DNA of 64,000 nt from positions 60,946,649 through 61,010,648 of the forward strand of contig OY978526.1 in the NCBI GenBank assembly GCA_963854835.1. The letters run 5' to 3'. Made by a program: the position numbers and the translations under genes. The first letter of the stretch is position 1; each line of letters begins with the position of its first letter. This DNA is from Megamerina dolium. Taxonomy: Eukaryota; Arthropoda; Insecta; Diptera; Megamerinidae. Below are positions 10,320 through 21,800 of the stretch, piece by piece. The notes beneath the pieces were generated by a model. The model had not been told where the DNA came from and searched no databases. It worked only from the letters and a program-made list of their open reading frames with translations.

Positions 10320-10591
10320 TGGTTACGGCGTCATTAGGAACAAGTCAACCTTTTCTGTGCGTTGCGATTTTTACTATGGATAAAAATATCGAACAAAGAG
10401 TTTGTGTGAAATTTTGTGTTTCAAACGAAATTTCTTGTGCCAAAACGTTGGAAATGTTGAAAAAAAAACATTTGGTGATTCAACCACGTCGAAAACTCAA
10501 GTTTACGATTGGTATAAATCGTTCAAAGAGGGGCGAGAAGAAATCGCAACGCACAGAAAAGGTTGACTTGTTCCTAATGATGCCGTAACCA
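10320..10591 (+). mobile_element. Mariner deletion derivative with 51-bp inverted termini
   Basis: The ends are inverted repeats: 10320-10370 and 10541-10591 match over 51 bp with one mismatch, starting TGGTTACGGC. Just inside the left end an ATG at 10376 opens MDKNIEQRVCVKFC, the typical N-terminus of mariner transposase helix-turn-helix, with IYDWYKSFKEG-like sequence in another frame. The catalytic domain is absent. No TA duplication is visible at either end. At 272 bp it is a non-autonomous remnant that would need transposase in trans. Confidence 0.75.
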
Positions 10592-11224
10592 AACTAAATG
10601 ACACATAGCAATAAAAATTCACAGAATAGTGGCTGAAAGTTGTGCCAACCTGGGAAAAATTTTTGAAATATTCTGAGGGAAAATTAAAAATGAGAATTTC
10701 CGGGTACTTATTTGACAGAATGTATGTATAAGTATGTAGACACATAAAATGTGTGTCTACGCCAGAGTACGTTTATATATATTAAGAAAGTTGGCAACTC
10801 AATTTTGTTGACGGCCACTTTTCTTCTTCTCTGAATAATTTTTTATTATTATTGTTCTCAAGTAACCAGCGATAGTGCACGCGACGAAATTATTGTTTTT
10901 TTTATGAAGTGTATTTATAATAAATAAAAAGTGTTAATTTTTCGAGTTTGATTAAAATCGCGAAGTTTTATTGTTGAACTTTTACGACCTCGCAGCCCTC
11001 TCGTATCTCACAACAGCAACCTCATCCACCACCAGGCAGCCACCACCACCATAGCAGCTCACCGGCATTCCCGCCACGTATAGTCAATGTGCATATATGT
11101 ATTACTAGATACTCATAGGGATATTAATATATTTAGTATAATATATTATATTTATTTAGCTGATACAATTGTCAGTTTGTTTAGTGTAAGTCATTGAATA
11201 CAATATAATGTCATGACATGACAT
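10592..11224. other. Unassigned stretch with LTR-like features
   Basis: No gene seen. It contains a short inverted repeat (GTAGACACAT ... ATGTGTGTCTAC, about 10735-10758), a TATA-like piece near 10773 and an AATAAATAAA signal near 10919, followed by a C-rich CACCACCAG segment. The order resembles an LTR followed by a leader, but no second copy, primer site or ORF supports it. Confidence 0.3.
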
Positions 11225-11401
11225 GTACTGAAGTAAATGTCCAAAATACAGGGGTAAACCCAGAGGTCCAATGTAATGCAGAACTTCCCAAGAAAATAAC
11301 ATACGCGCAAGCTTTGAAATATAAATCCAATCCAAATACTGTGAATACAAAAACCTAACGAACAAATGGAATTTAATAAATCCCTTGAAAAACGTCTATC
11401 T

Positions 11402-11405
<4 letters not shown>
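11225..11405 (+). mobile_element. Old Jockey (+), ORF1 end fragment
   Basis: Translated on the + strand the fragment reads KKITYAQALKYK and then MEFNKSLEKRLSKL, which match the end of Jockey ORF1 in layout (SYASVLK and the Met/Gln-rich tail in the younger copy). The same element resumes at 15869, so the younger Jockey inserted between. Confidence 0.55.
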
Positions 11406-11433
<28 letters not shown>

Positions 11434-11572
11434 AGCTTATTTTTTTTTTTTATTGAATCTTTCTTAAATACAAGAAACTAACAATAAGTATTCAAATCTT
11501 ACAAACTAAATAAAACTATGTGATATCCCCTACGTTCCATCACAATTTGGTGAGTCGCGAGATGTAGCAATT

Positions 11573-12865
11573 TTACAGCATATTCAGTGTGTCTTTTCTT
11601 TTTAATCGACGATGCCCCTTGCTCAGCAACAATTGCCTAGCAAGGGGATTCGGATGATTGTGTAATTTTTGAATGTAGCTTCTGCAGGACATTGCAACTT
11701 CCTCAGAAATTGTGGATACATTTAAATCTCGATGGATGTTAACGTTCCTCATATACCAAGGCGCGTTTACAATAATTCGCAGACACTTGGATTGTATTCG
11801 CTGCAATTTTTCGATATTAGAGGGAGATGCGGTGCCCCAAAACTGAATACCATAAGTCCAGATTGGTTTCAGGATTGCTTTATATAATAGCACTTTGTAT
11901 TCAAGATTCAACTTTGATCTTTTGTGTAACAGCCACCATAACTGATTCATTTTAAGCTTGATCTGAGTTTTCTTTGCCTCTATGTGATTTTTCCATGTCA
12001 GCCTTCTGTCGAGGTGAATACCCAAGTACTTTGTTGAGGAACATTGTGGAACTGATTGGCCATTAATTTTAAGTGGGGGACATGTATCTAGCCTTAGCGT
12101 GAAGGTTACATGTACGCTCTTTGATTCATTGACTTTTATACGCCATTTTGCTAGCCAGATTTCGAGAGAATCGACATGAGTCTGCAGGAGTTTAGTAGCT
12201 TCTATGGGGTTAGAGCGAGAGCACAATATTGCCGTATCATCAGCAAAGGTCGATATGAATGTATAGTTATTGTTGGGCATATCTGAAGTGTATAAGAGAT
12301 AAAGTAAGGGACCCAAAACGCTTCCTTGAGGAACGCCAGCGTGAATATCCAATGGATTTGTTGTGTAATCCTTGTGATGTACGAGAAATTGTCTTTTCGT
12401 GAGGTAGCTACTAAGCAATGAGGAGACATTTGCAGGCAGTAATAGTTTGAGTTTGTAAATAAGGCCATCGTGCCATACTTTATCGAAAGCTTGAGTGATA
12501 TCAAGAAAGACAGCTGAGCAATACTTTTTTTCTTCAAAAGTGTTCCTTATCAGAGTTACAATGCGGTGGACTTGTTCTATTGTGCCGTGCTGTTTTCTAA
12601 ATCCAAACTGATGTTGAGGAATCAGTTGGTTGAGATTAATAAATGGAGTTATATTCATGACAAGTAGCTTTTCGAATACTTTAGAAAGTAGAGGCAGGAG
12701 GCTGATAGGTCTGTACGATGCAACTTTTGTAGGATATTTTCCTGGTTTTGCTATCATAATAATTTTTGAAGTTTTCCAGCATTTGGGATAGTGTTTAATA
12801 CGAAGGATAGCATTGAAAATGTGCATCAGATGAATTACTGAAGCCGGAGGTAGCTCTTTTATCAT
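11573..12865 (-). pseudogene. Jockey ORF2, reverse transcriptase part
   Basis: This 430-aa open piece carries a complete LINE RT: SYRPISLLPLLSKVFEK, QFGFRKQHGTIEQ, the D of AVFLDITQAFDKVWH, AGVPQGSVLGPLLY and the catalytic TFADDTAIL box at about 12230. The thumb and C-terminal KYLGIHLDRRLTWKNHI and QRIQSKCLRIIVNAPWY follow. It copies LINE RNA into DNA at the nicked target. It is out of frame with the endonuclease part by one base. The likely slip is the T homopolymer at about 12937-12944, so repair of a single indel would rejoin the ORF. The Met at 12865 is internal. Confidence 0.9.
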
Positions 12866-12906
12866 TTTACCGGTAATTTTATCTGGACCAGGTGATTTTA
12901 TTGGGT

Positions 12907-14220
12907 TTAAATCTTTATAAATTGCTTTGAATATGTCCTTTTTTTAATTTTGAGCGTTATTGAGCAAGGTTGAGAAGTTAATATTGGTAATGAGGACTGT
13001 GAAGAGGGTGGATTGGGTGTAAACACACTTTTTAGGTGGTTTGCAAAAGCCAAACCCTTCTCACAGTTGCTTCTAGCCCAATTACCGTCACTCAAACGGA
13101 TGGGGGAATCAGTGAGAATTGGCCGATTTGATTTTTTTGCTGATTTCCACAAAGAGTAGTCTGACGCTTCACCAGGTGTTAATTTCGCTATGTGCTCTTC
13201 TAACTCTTTGTTGTTTTTATTTTTTAAGGCTTGCTTTAACTTTCGAGTGCAGTGCTGTAGCTGTGTTTTCAGATTCGGTGATCTGAATTCTTGCCATTGT
13301 CTTCGGAGTCTTCTTTTCTGTCTTACTAGCAATTCAATATCGGCTGGTGTGTATGGGCTATAGTTTGATTGCTTGCATACCTTTGTGCAGGTGGCTGAGC
13401 TGAGAGCTAATGAGAGCAGCTGGTTGAATTTTTCGAGTGCTGAGTCTACATCGTGTCCATATCTTAATACAGTACTCAGAGGAAGATGGGAATTTATATA
13501 TTTCTTGAATTTTAACCAGTCTATTTTCTTTCTAACGCAATTGCTTTGGGGGCTTGGTGATTTTATAGATATTACCGTGGGTGAGTGGTCAGATGATAGA
13601 TCATAATTACACTCTGTGGAGATATTTTCCATCTGCAAACCTTTGGCGACTCCAAAGTCTATGAGATCGGGTATTTTCCTCTTGTCCGTCGGCCAATATG
13701 TCGGTTGACCATTTGAAATAACATCATAGCCGTGGTTAGTGATGATTGAACATAGTCTTTTGCCTTTTGGAGTTATTAATCGGGAGCCCCAGTGAGTGTG
13801 TTTGGCGTTGAAATCGCCAGCAACCAAGAATTTGCTACCAAGAGTTGAGAAAAATTCTTTATATTGCTGTTCGGTAATACTGTATCTTGGGGGACAGTAT
13901 ATCGCAGATATTACTAGCTTAGAGATGTATTCTTCCAGACATATAGATGTTGCTTGCAAGTAGACGCTACTAAAATCTTCAAGAACATGATGTTTTATTC
14001 TGCTTTTTATCAATTTGGCAGTTCCTCCGCGTGCCTTACCATGCGGATGATTTGTGGTGTACAGTTTGTAATATGGTATTTGGTAGCAATTTTTGTCAGT
14101 GAAATGGGTCTCAGATATCATCATTATGTCGATTTGGCTGGATTCAAGGAATTGAATTAGCTCCAAACGGTGATGGCTTAAGCCGTTGGCGTTCCAGTGG
14201 CATATCTTGAGACAACTCAT
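12907..14220 (-). pseudogene. Jockey ORF2, endonuclease part
   Basis: It begins MSCLKICHWNANGL, the first strand of the APE-like fold with its Asn. Then come the Glu region MMISETHF, the VAGDFNAKHTHWGS catalytic motif, DLIDFGV and the terminal SSDHSPTV His. The domain cuts the target strand for target-primed reverse transcription. The ATG at 14220-14218 overlaps the ORF1 stop TGA (14219-14217) as ATGA, which fixes this start. The frame ends in YSKQFIKI after a one-base shift near the poly-T run at about 12940. Confidence 0.9.
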
Positions 14221-15230
14221 GGTCTGGATAGCAATGTTTGGAGTAACATCGATTGATTTTTCATCATTTCTTGCATCATTGTTTGCATTGAGTTCATGAA
14301 TTGGTTCATATTCTGAATCAATGTTTGAAGCAAATGTTCAAGGGTACTTGGCTGTTGGGTGGGCAGTGAGTGTTTCTGCTCATTATTTACATTGCTTTGT
14401 TGGTGTGGGTTTTGTTTTAACACGCTAGCGTATGAATTGGTTTGATTCTTGTTTGGGATTGCAGAGAAGAATTGTGTTGCATCAATATTTTGTCTCTTAC
14501 TTGAGTTGGCTATCTGAGTTTGCTCAACTGGTTTTAGAGGTTGATTGCTAGCGGAGAAATTTAGCTTTAGGGTTGTATATACTGGGCAACCTCTATAATT
14601 TGCGGTGTGATTACCTCCACAATTGCTGCATTTTTTCATGCTAGCATCGCCTTTAGATTTTGGGCATATGTTTGATTTATGGAGATCTCCACAAATCACA
14701 CAAACAGCTGGCAGGGTACAATATGTCTTAGTATGTCCATATTCTTGGCAGTTGCTGCACTGAGGAGGTCCAGTTCTCTTATGGGGTTCTTCGATTGTGA
14801 TTTTGCGATGCAATAAATATCGAATTTTATATATGGGGTGTACTTCACCTTTTTTTAGGGGTTTTGTTTCAGGCTGAAGCTCAATACGATATAACGGTTG
14901 AGGTATATTGCTCTTGTTGAGAATGTTGAATACTGTTTTGGCTTGAAACCCTTCTTCCTGGAGGGCAAGTTTGATTTCGTTAATATCAACGTTGGGTTCG
15001 ACGCCTTTGAGTACAACGATTAAGCCCTTACTACTTTTTAGCTGATATGTGTAGTAATTCTTTTTTACAGCATCAAATTCCGCTATTACTTTGCGATAAT
15101 GAGTTTCGCTGTAGATTTGCACTTTTGTTTCCTCAATTTGGCCTTTGCGAATAGGAACAACATGGAAATTCTTTGGTAGTATAAGACTTGTAATTCTAGA
15201 AATCAACTTATCTGAGTTGCGTTCTCTCAA
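14217..15230 (-). pseudogene. Jockey ORF1, RNA-binding part with zinc knuckles
   Basis: The gag-like protein packages LINE RNA. The central domain (KGLIVVLKGVEPNVDINEIK) has the RRM-like PRE_C2HC arrangement of Jockey gags. Three Cys/His knuckles follow, around CSNCQEYGHTKTYC, CVICGDLHKSNIC and CSNCGGNHTANYRGC. The C-terminus is Asn/Gln/Met-rich (MNQFMNSMQTMMQEMM). The frame is continuous from about 15300, where NRYALLSGDESDE joins, but is shifted relative to the N-terminal part at 15328-15810. The stop overlaps the ORF2 start by ATGA. Confidence 0.85.
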
Positions 15231-15327
15231 GAAAATGAGTGGGGGTTTGAAATTTTTCTTGGAGATAATATTTTCGTCACTTTCATCACCTGAAAGCAGA
15301 GCGTATCTATTTTCCGAACTAATTCAT

Positions 15328-15810
15328 TCATGTTGAATTCATTTGTTTTGAATTTTGCGGACTTCTCTTTCGCTTTACTACAGTAATGTAGCGATCAATA
15401 CCAGTTTGAACAGCAACTGGTTCTTTATTAGTCATCGCACTAGTTGCTTTAACTACTGGGTCATGCACTTCAGTAGAAGTGCCGTTATTTGATTGCTTTG
15501 ATGTTGTAGCTGTTGGTGTTACAGCAGGAGAAGCACATTGTACACTCCACGGTATAGAGGGAGATAGTATATCACGATAGAACAAATTATTTTTTTTGTC
15601 TGTATTTATTGTTGTTGCAAAATTTGTTGAATTTTTAATATGTGCAGGCAAAAGATTTGCACTGTTACTTTCACTTGTGCAGTGTGTATCAACTGTTTTA
15701 TTTGATAATGCACTTATCGGGGGGGTTTGCGCGGGTGATTGCAAATTATTGTTTACACACACATTAACAGGCGATTGCCGTTGCCGGAGAGGAGAGCGCT
15801 GAACACTCAT
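15328..15810 (-). pseudogene. Jockey ORF1, N-terminal part
   Basis: 160 aa rich in Ser, Thr, Pro and Asn, with SPSIPWSVQCASP, a motif whose relative (AWSSQCPSP) recurs in the Jockey relic at 62926-63222. It ends VVKRKRSPQNSKQMNST and a one-base frameshift at about 15300-15330 separates it from the rest of ORF1. The start ATG at 15810 is the first after the A/T-rich 5' untranslated region. Function of this low-complexity arm is unknown. Confidence 0.75.
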
Positions 15811-15868
15811 ACTATAAACAAAATGTTTGCAAATTATATTATTATTTTATTTGTTTTTTTTTTTTTTT

Positions 15869-17390
15869 CTAAAAATCAAAAGAAAGACGTCCACTCTTAT
15901 TGGTGACTTTCGCGAGACTGAGACTTGAGACTTATTTTGAAAACCTAATCATGTCTAAAACATTAAAAACACTTTTATGAAATTCTATCGGCTGGAAATT
16001 ATCCTTAAATCAGAAAATGTTGATGTCTGCATAACAGTAGAAACGCATTTTCCAACGCATGAAAATTAAAAATTCACCCAAGCAACTGTGCGCGAGGCGG
16101 AAGTGCTATAATAATAAGAAGCAACATTAAGCATTTTGAAAAAGAAAAACTTATATCCAACGAGTTTCAAGCAACAACAGTAACAATAAACAAGGTTAAA
16201 AATCCACTTTCTTTTATTGCAGTGTACAGCCCACCGAGACACTAAATTAAGTGCGATCAATACCAAACATCAAAACAAGAGATGGCAAGTGGTCTAATAG
16301 GAATCCTAAAAAAGCGGACGTTTTTGTAGATTATTTGGGTGAAGCATTTACTCCATACGAAAACATCATTCCACATGTTACATGCGCCGAACTAACCAAA
16401 GAAATCAACAGCCTCAAAAATAAAATGTCACCTGGTTTCGATTTAATCACTGCAGAGGTATTAAAAAAATTACCACGCAAAATTATTGAAAAGCTCTCCA
16501 ATATAATTAACGGATCGTTTAGGCTAAGTTATGTGTCAATTTAGTGGAAAATCGCAGAGGTTATTATGCTCAAATACCAGGTTAAACACCACATGATGCA
16601 TAGTCATACAGGCCCATATAACTTCTGCCCATTGCATCAAAACTATTTAAAAAGCTTCTGATCAGACGCCTCAACATAATAATAGAACGCAAAAAAATAA
16701 TTCCAAAACATCAATTTGGTTTTCGAAATAAACACTCCACAATAGATCACGCATGTAATAGAAAAGACGTTCGAAGAGAAGAAAGTTTGCTCAGCGGTAT
16801 TTTTTGATGTTGCAAAGGCCATATTGGATTACTCATAAAGCTCAAATTGTTACTTCCCAAACAATATTACGAAATCTTACAGTCCTATTTATCAGATCGC
16901 TACTTTCGTATTAAACAAAACGACTCCTACTCAGCATTTAGAGAAATAAAAGCAGGAGTACCACAAGGCAGCGTTCTTGGACCGCTACTGTAGCTAATAT
17001 TTACGCATGACCTACCCTCCGATCCCAATTGTGTTATAACGACATTTGCAGATGACACTTTGGTGCTTGCTAAACTAAAAGAGCCTTAAACAACGTCTCT
17101 CAATGGACGAAAAAGTGGCGAATAAAACTTAACCAAACGAAGTCCATACACATAGTTTTCACATACAAAAAAGCACAGCACCTACCACTTTTTATAGACG
17201 GTGTGCAGGTTCCAGGCTCCAATTCCGCAAAATATTTTTGTATGATACTCGATTGCAAACTTTGGTGGAAGGAACACATTAAGAAAAAAAGAGATGATCT
17301 CGACATTAAATTTAATAATATGAAGTGGCTCATGGGTAGCAGGTCAGCTTCATCTATACAAAACAAAATACTAATATATACTAATATATA
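15869..17390 (+). mobile_element. Old Jockey (+), ORF2 body, decayed
   Basis: Starts near the ORF2 beginning (ENVDVCITVETHF at about 16010). It jumps by deletion at about 16255 from AVYSPPRH in the endonuclease to the pre-RT linker (open 16251-16544: NKMSPGFDLITAEVLKKLP). RT pieces follow in several frames: IPKHQFGFRNKHSTID, AGVPQGSVLGPLL and ITTFADDTLVLAK near 17040. It stops at 17390 where the BEL/Pao LTR begins and resumes at 25132. Many stops and frameshifts, so an old relic. Confidence 0.8.
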
Positions 17391-17915
17391 TGAATAATTT
17401 GATAACTAAATAATTTACTTTTGCAGTAAGCAAATCGATGTTTCTTTTATTCAACACTTTTAATGTTGTCACTCTTTTGTATGTAATGGCACAATAGTTC
17501 TATATATACAATAGTATTATTGTATGTTTATACGTATGTACAATAAATAAGTATATAAATCGTTTAAATCACACAATATTTCGCACAACTTAATTAACAC
17601 GATTTAGAGTATAAAACTATCGAAAACAAATCTTTTGAATTGTTAAAAATGAAAAAGGCGCGGAATGGCACGATCTCGATGGAAAAACTTCAAGGACCGA
17701 ATGTATAGAAGATGATAACATCGGTCGATCATAACACGAACCGCGAAAACCCAACATAAAAGGTGAATTTATGTGGAGAGTTGGGTTGCCATATGGAAAG
17801 TATGAAAGGTAAGGTAAGTATAACTTGGTTTAGGATGACGTAAGTATACTTAATTCATTATATAAATTCTTCTTTCAGGGACTGACCATATGGCTTGTCT
17901 AAAGGGATTTAGACA
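17391..17915 (-). repeat. BEL/Pao 3' LTR
   Basis: 525 bp, matching 24607-25131 with five substitutions. It is the 3' LTR because the coding strand is -. On the + strand, bases 17814-17878 look like a 65-bp fly intron (AAG then GTAAGT, CTTAAT, TTCTTTCAG). Confidence 0.9.
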
Positions 17916-18161
17916 TCGCGGCCCGCATGCACTCGTGCATTAATTGAGCGCATCTCGTAGCCGTGACAGTGAGCCGATCGCGTCCTCGATCGCTCGAGCT
18001 GTCCTTCGACGGACATTGGGAGTCGGTCGTCGTCCAGGCTGGGAGCTTCTCGGTGTTTAAACTACCTGTCGTGGCTCGACAAATTGGAAAACTGAATTAG
18101 CTTAAGGGCTTGAGCCAAAGTCTGATAGCGAAAAAAAGAGATTTTTTTGGATATTACGATT
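17916..18161 (-). other. BEL/Pao 3' untranslated region
   Basis: Lies between the end of the integrase frame (18162) and the 3' LTR. It is GC-rich compared with the neighbourhood, with several CGATCG/CTCGAG-type steps. No long purine tract is obvious, only GCGGGCCGCGA next to the LTR on the coding strand. Confidence 0.5.
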
Positions 18162-18815
18162 TTACGCGAGCGGCAAAATACATAATTTTACTATGGGCCG
18201 CTTGAGAACGGCCGATTTGGTCCGAATATCTGCGACACGAATGTGGCCGTCAGATCCTCGATACAAATGAGTGACGCGTCCGAGACTCCATTCGTTGATG
18301 GGCAGCAGCTCATCCTTGATGACCACCAGTTGACCTACTTCCAGCTCCTTTTGAGGGTGTTGCCATTTGTAGCGTTTGTGAAGATCTTGTAGGTACTCAG
18401 TTTTCCATCTGCGGCTGAACTGGTGGTGAAGCGCCTTGAGTTTTTCCCATCGGTTTATCAGGGATATATCTTCAGAGTTGGGTTCGGGCAAGGCCGTTAG
18501 TGGAGCACCTCGCAGGAAGTGACCTGGAGTTAGCGCTATCAGTTCGTTGGGATCTTGAGAGAGGGGAGACAATGGTCTAGAGTTGAGCACGGCTTCGATT
18601 CTACAGAGCAGAGTTGAGAACTCTTCGAAGCGGAATTTGTGATTGCCGGCAGTCTTTTTGAGATGAGCCTTAAAGCTTTTGACTGCCGACTCCCAGAGAC
18701 CGCCCATGTGAGGCGCACTGGGAGGAATAAAAACCCAGTCAATACCTTGCGGAGAGTATTGGGTCAGAATATCTTTGGACACCTCCTTAGAGAATTTGAG
18801 GAATTCTTTACTCAT
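18162..18815 (-). pseudogene. BEL/Pao integrase C-terminal half
   Basis: Encodes the last part of the integrase core, GIDWVFIPPSAPHMGGLWESAVK, with the third catalytic residue (Glu of GLWE). It then carries the C-terminal DUF5641-like domain (LKALHHQFSRRWKTEYLQDLHKRYKW, VGQLVVIKDELLPINEWSLGRV). Integrase joins the cDNA ends to the host chromosome. The piece is out of frame with the upstream pol, and the segment that should contain the second catalytic Asp (SDNG-type motif) is missing at the junction near 18815. The Met at 18815 is therefore not a real start. Confidence 0.88.
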
Positions 18816-21800
18816 GTAGAGAGATCAGAGCACAATTCCAAGTGAATGGCCTTTGTGGAAAAGCATACAAATACAGCCACATACCCTTTGAGAAAGGCAG
18901 CAGTTCGAAGCGTAGATGCTTTAATTTGGAATGGGCCTGCAAAATCAACACCTGTGGTCGCGAAAGGTACCGACAAGGTACACCGTTCAGGCGGCAGAGC
19001 TGCCATAATCTGTGATCGAACCTTTTGTTTGTGGATGGTACAAACTTTGCATAGAAATATGCATTTCCTTATTTGGGGCTTAAGACGAGGAATATAGAAT
19101 TCTTGTCGAGCCATTCGGAACATGAGCCTTTGTTCTGCGTGTAGGAGCAGAGTATGGAGAAACTCGAGGTACAAAACGCAAAATCGGGATTTTTCAGGAA
19201 GAATTATGGGGTGACGCTCACTATAACTAAGACCAGAATGAGCTAATCGACCATTTACTCTCATGAGATTTTCCTTGTCGAGAAAAGGATTTAAAGTCAG
19301 CAAAGAGCTTTTATTGCTGACTGCGGTTGAACTGAGAAGAGCCTTCAGCTCTTTGGGAAAATATTGCCATTGGGCTAACGAAATTAGCCGGCTTTTTGCG
19401 AAACGAATTTCGTCCTGCGAGAGTGAGGAATTCGAAATTGGAGAAGATTTTCGCAATTTAGAGAGTCCGTTATGGACAAAACGGAAGACGTAAGAAATCA
19501 CACGTAGTGCCCTTGAAAATGATGAGAACCGATCGAGAATGTCGGTATGGTCATCTAACGTGAGAAGAACCTCTACTTTCCTTTGCTCGGGGGGCAAAGT
19601 ACTGGAAAGTGTTGGTTTTGGCCAGGCTTCTTCGGGGTGATGAAGCCATGCAGGGCCATTCCACCAAAGAGTATTGGACATAAGATCTTGGGGCTTGCAT
19701 CCGCGTGTACCCAAATCAGCTGGATTTTCGCTGCTGATGACATGGCGCCAGATAGCATTTCCAACGTTTTGGAGTATCTGGGCTGTACGATTAGCGACGT
19801 ACGTTTTCCATGTGTGAGGTGGTTTTTCCAGCCATGCGAGAACGATTTGAGAATCGGACCAGAAAAATATGTCTGAGAATTCGACATCTAAAGTTTCTTT
19901 AACGGACTTGGCTAGGTGCGAAAGTAAAACGGCGCCACACAATTCCAAACGTGGTAAGCTGACCGTCTGCAGAGGTGCAACTTTTCCTTTAGCCACCAGT
20001 AAATGACATGATATTTCATGATTCATGTCCATTAATCGTATGTACAGGGCTGCACAATACACTTTCTCTGAAGCGTCACAAAATCCATGAAGCTGGATTC
20101 GCTTCTTGGGAGAGAATTGTACCCATCGAGGGATTTCGATGAGACCAATGGACGAAATGTTCTCCAGAAATACATTCCATTTGATGAGCGATCTGGGTTT
20201 CACGCATTCATCCCAGTCGGTGCCTTCTAACCAGAGCTCTTGGAGAAGCAGCTTGGCTTGAGTCATGATGGGCGAGAGCCATCCTGCCGGGTCAAAAAGT
20301 TTCGCAATGGCAGATAAAATTTGACGCTTGGTAGCAGCGGATGTTGTTTCGATGGGCGATACTGAGTACGAGAATGTGTCAGTCAATGCATTCCATCTTA
20401 TTCCAAGGGTTTTTGTGGAACTGGCACTTTCAAATTTTAGAAAATCAGAATCGAGAAGTTCTGATTTTGGGATATTTTCTAAAATTTTAGGATGATTTGC
20501 AGTAATCTTTCGTAATGGAAATCCTGCGGAGTTGAGGACTTGTATCACTTGAGATAAAGATTCTACTGCATCTGGAATTGTATGTGAACCAGATAATACG
20601 TCATCCACATAGGTTTCTTTGAAGATTATTTTTTCCACGAGAGGGAAATTCTTCTTGGAATCCTTAGCCAATTGTTGCAGTGTTCTAATGGCTAAATATG
20701 GAGCGCAATTTACACCAAATGTGACTGTCTTCAACCGGAAATCCTGAATTGGAGAATTTGGTGACCTGCGAAAAAGAATTCGCTGGAAATCCTGGTCGTC
20801 ATGGTGGACAAGAATTTGTCGGTACATCTTTTGAACATCACCATTGAAAACGAATTGATATAGTCGCCACCTCAGGATGAGAACCATGAGATCTGGTTGT
20901 AATGTGGGACCAATATGTAATACGTCGTTAAGAGAATGGTCTGAGCCGCTGCTTCTTGAGGCATTAAAAACAACACGCACTTTGGTGGTTTTCTTTTCTG
21001 GCCTCACCACTGCATGATGTGGCAGGTAAAAGGAGAAATACTTGCCATCAGAGATGATTTCATGCGAGCCTGTGGGTTCCATATGATCCAGCGTGAGGTA
21101 TTCTTCGAGAACCTCATCGTAAATAGCTTTGAGATCGCTTTTCTTTGAAAAATTTTTCTCCATACTGCGAAATTGATTATAGGCTATGGTTTGGGAGTGA
21201 CCAAGAGCCGTAAGAGCGGGAAAACTGGTTTTAAATGGAAGCCTGACCACATATCTTCCATCTGACCTACGAGATGTGGTCCTCTGATAGTAGTCTTCAC
21301 AGGCTATATCTTCTTCCGATAGTTGAGCTGGCTGATTGACTTCTTCCTGTTCCCAAAACTTCCTTAGTTGAGAACTAAGAAGTTCATTGGAAACTTCCTC
21401 TACCTGTGTCGAGAATGTTGACACTTTTTGAGAGATAGGGCCACTAATTATCCAGCCAAATATCGTATTCTGTGCGAGAAGGCTTCCACAGATATTATGG
21501 CGGATTCCGGTTAGGAGGATTTGAGGAATCAAATCACTACCTATGACCATGTCAATTTGCGCCTGCACGAAGCAATTCGGGTCAGCCAAATCTAACATTT
21601 CGAATTGCTGCCAATCGAGCTTAGAAATTTTAAATGTGGGTAGAAATTTGGTCAATTGTGAGAGTACAATTGCCCGTGTCTGTAACTTTTTTTTAGCCTT
21701 TGGGGCGACTAACGTAACGGTACAAGTCTGGTTAGAGTTTTGGATGGTTTTGCCATCCATTCCAGAAATTTCGACGTGAGTTGCTTGCGAAGGAAGCCTC

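Larger units (their letters stand above)
11406..15868 (-). mobile_element. Jockey-clade LINE, nearly full length
   Basis: Two ORFs on the - strand, gag-like ORF1 (15810-14217) and endonuclease/RT ORF2 (14220-11573), with no RNase H, are the Jockey plan. The 3' end has AATAAA followed by a poly(A) tail, seen as a T run at 11406-11433 on the + strand. A second T run at 15854-15868 marks the 5' end. One frameshift in each ORF appears to be the only inactivating damage. It interrupts an older + strand Jockey. I could not define a convincing target duplication. Confidence 0.85.

Noticed and set aside
11395..11405. Target duplication of the younger Jockey (ACGTCTATCTAAACTT versus GACGTCCACTCTT)
   Set aside because: Similarity is weak and the 5' end of the element is not fixed, so no duplication is claimed.
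17380..17396. 4-5 bp target duplication of the BEL/Pao element
   Set aside because: Left flank ATATA and right flank AAGCA do not match.
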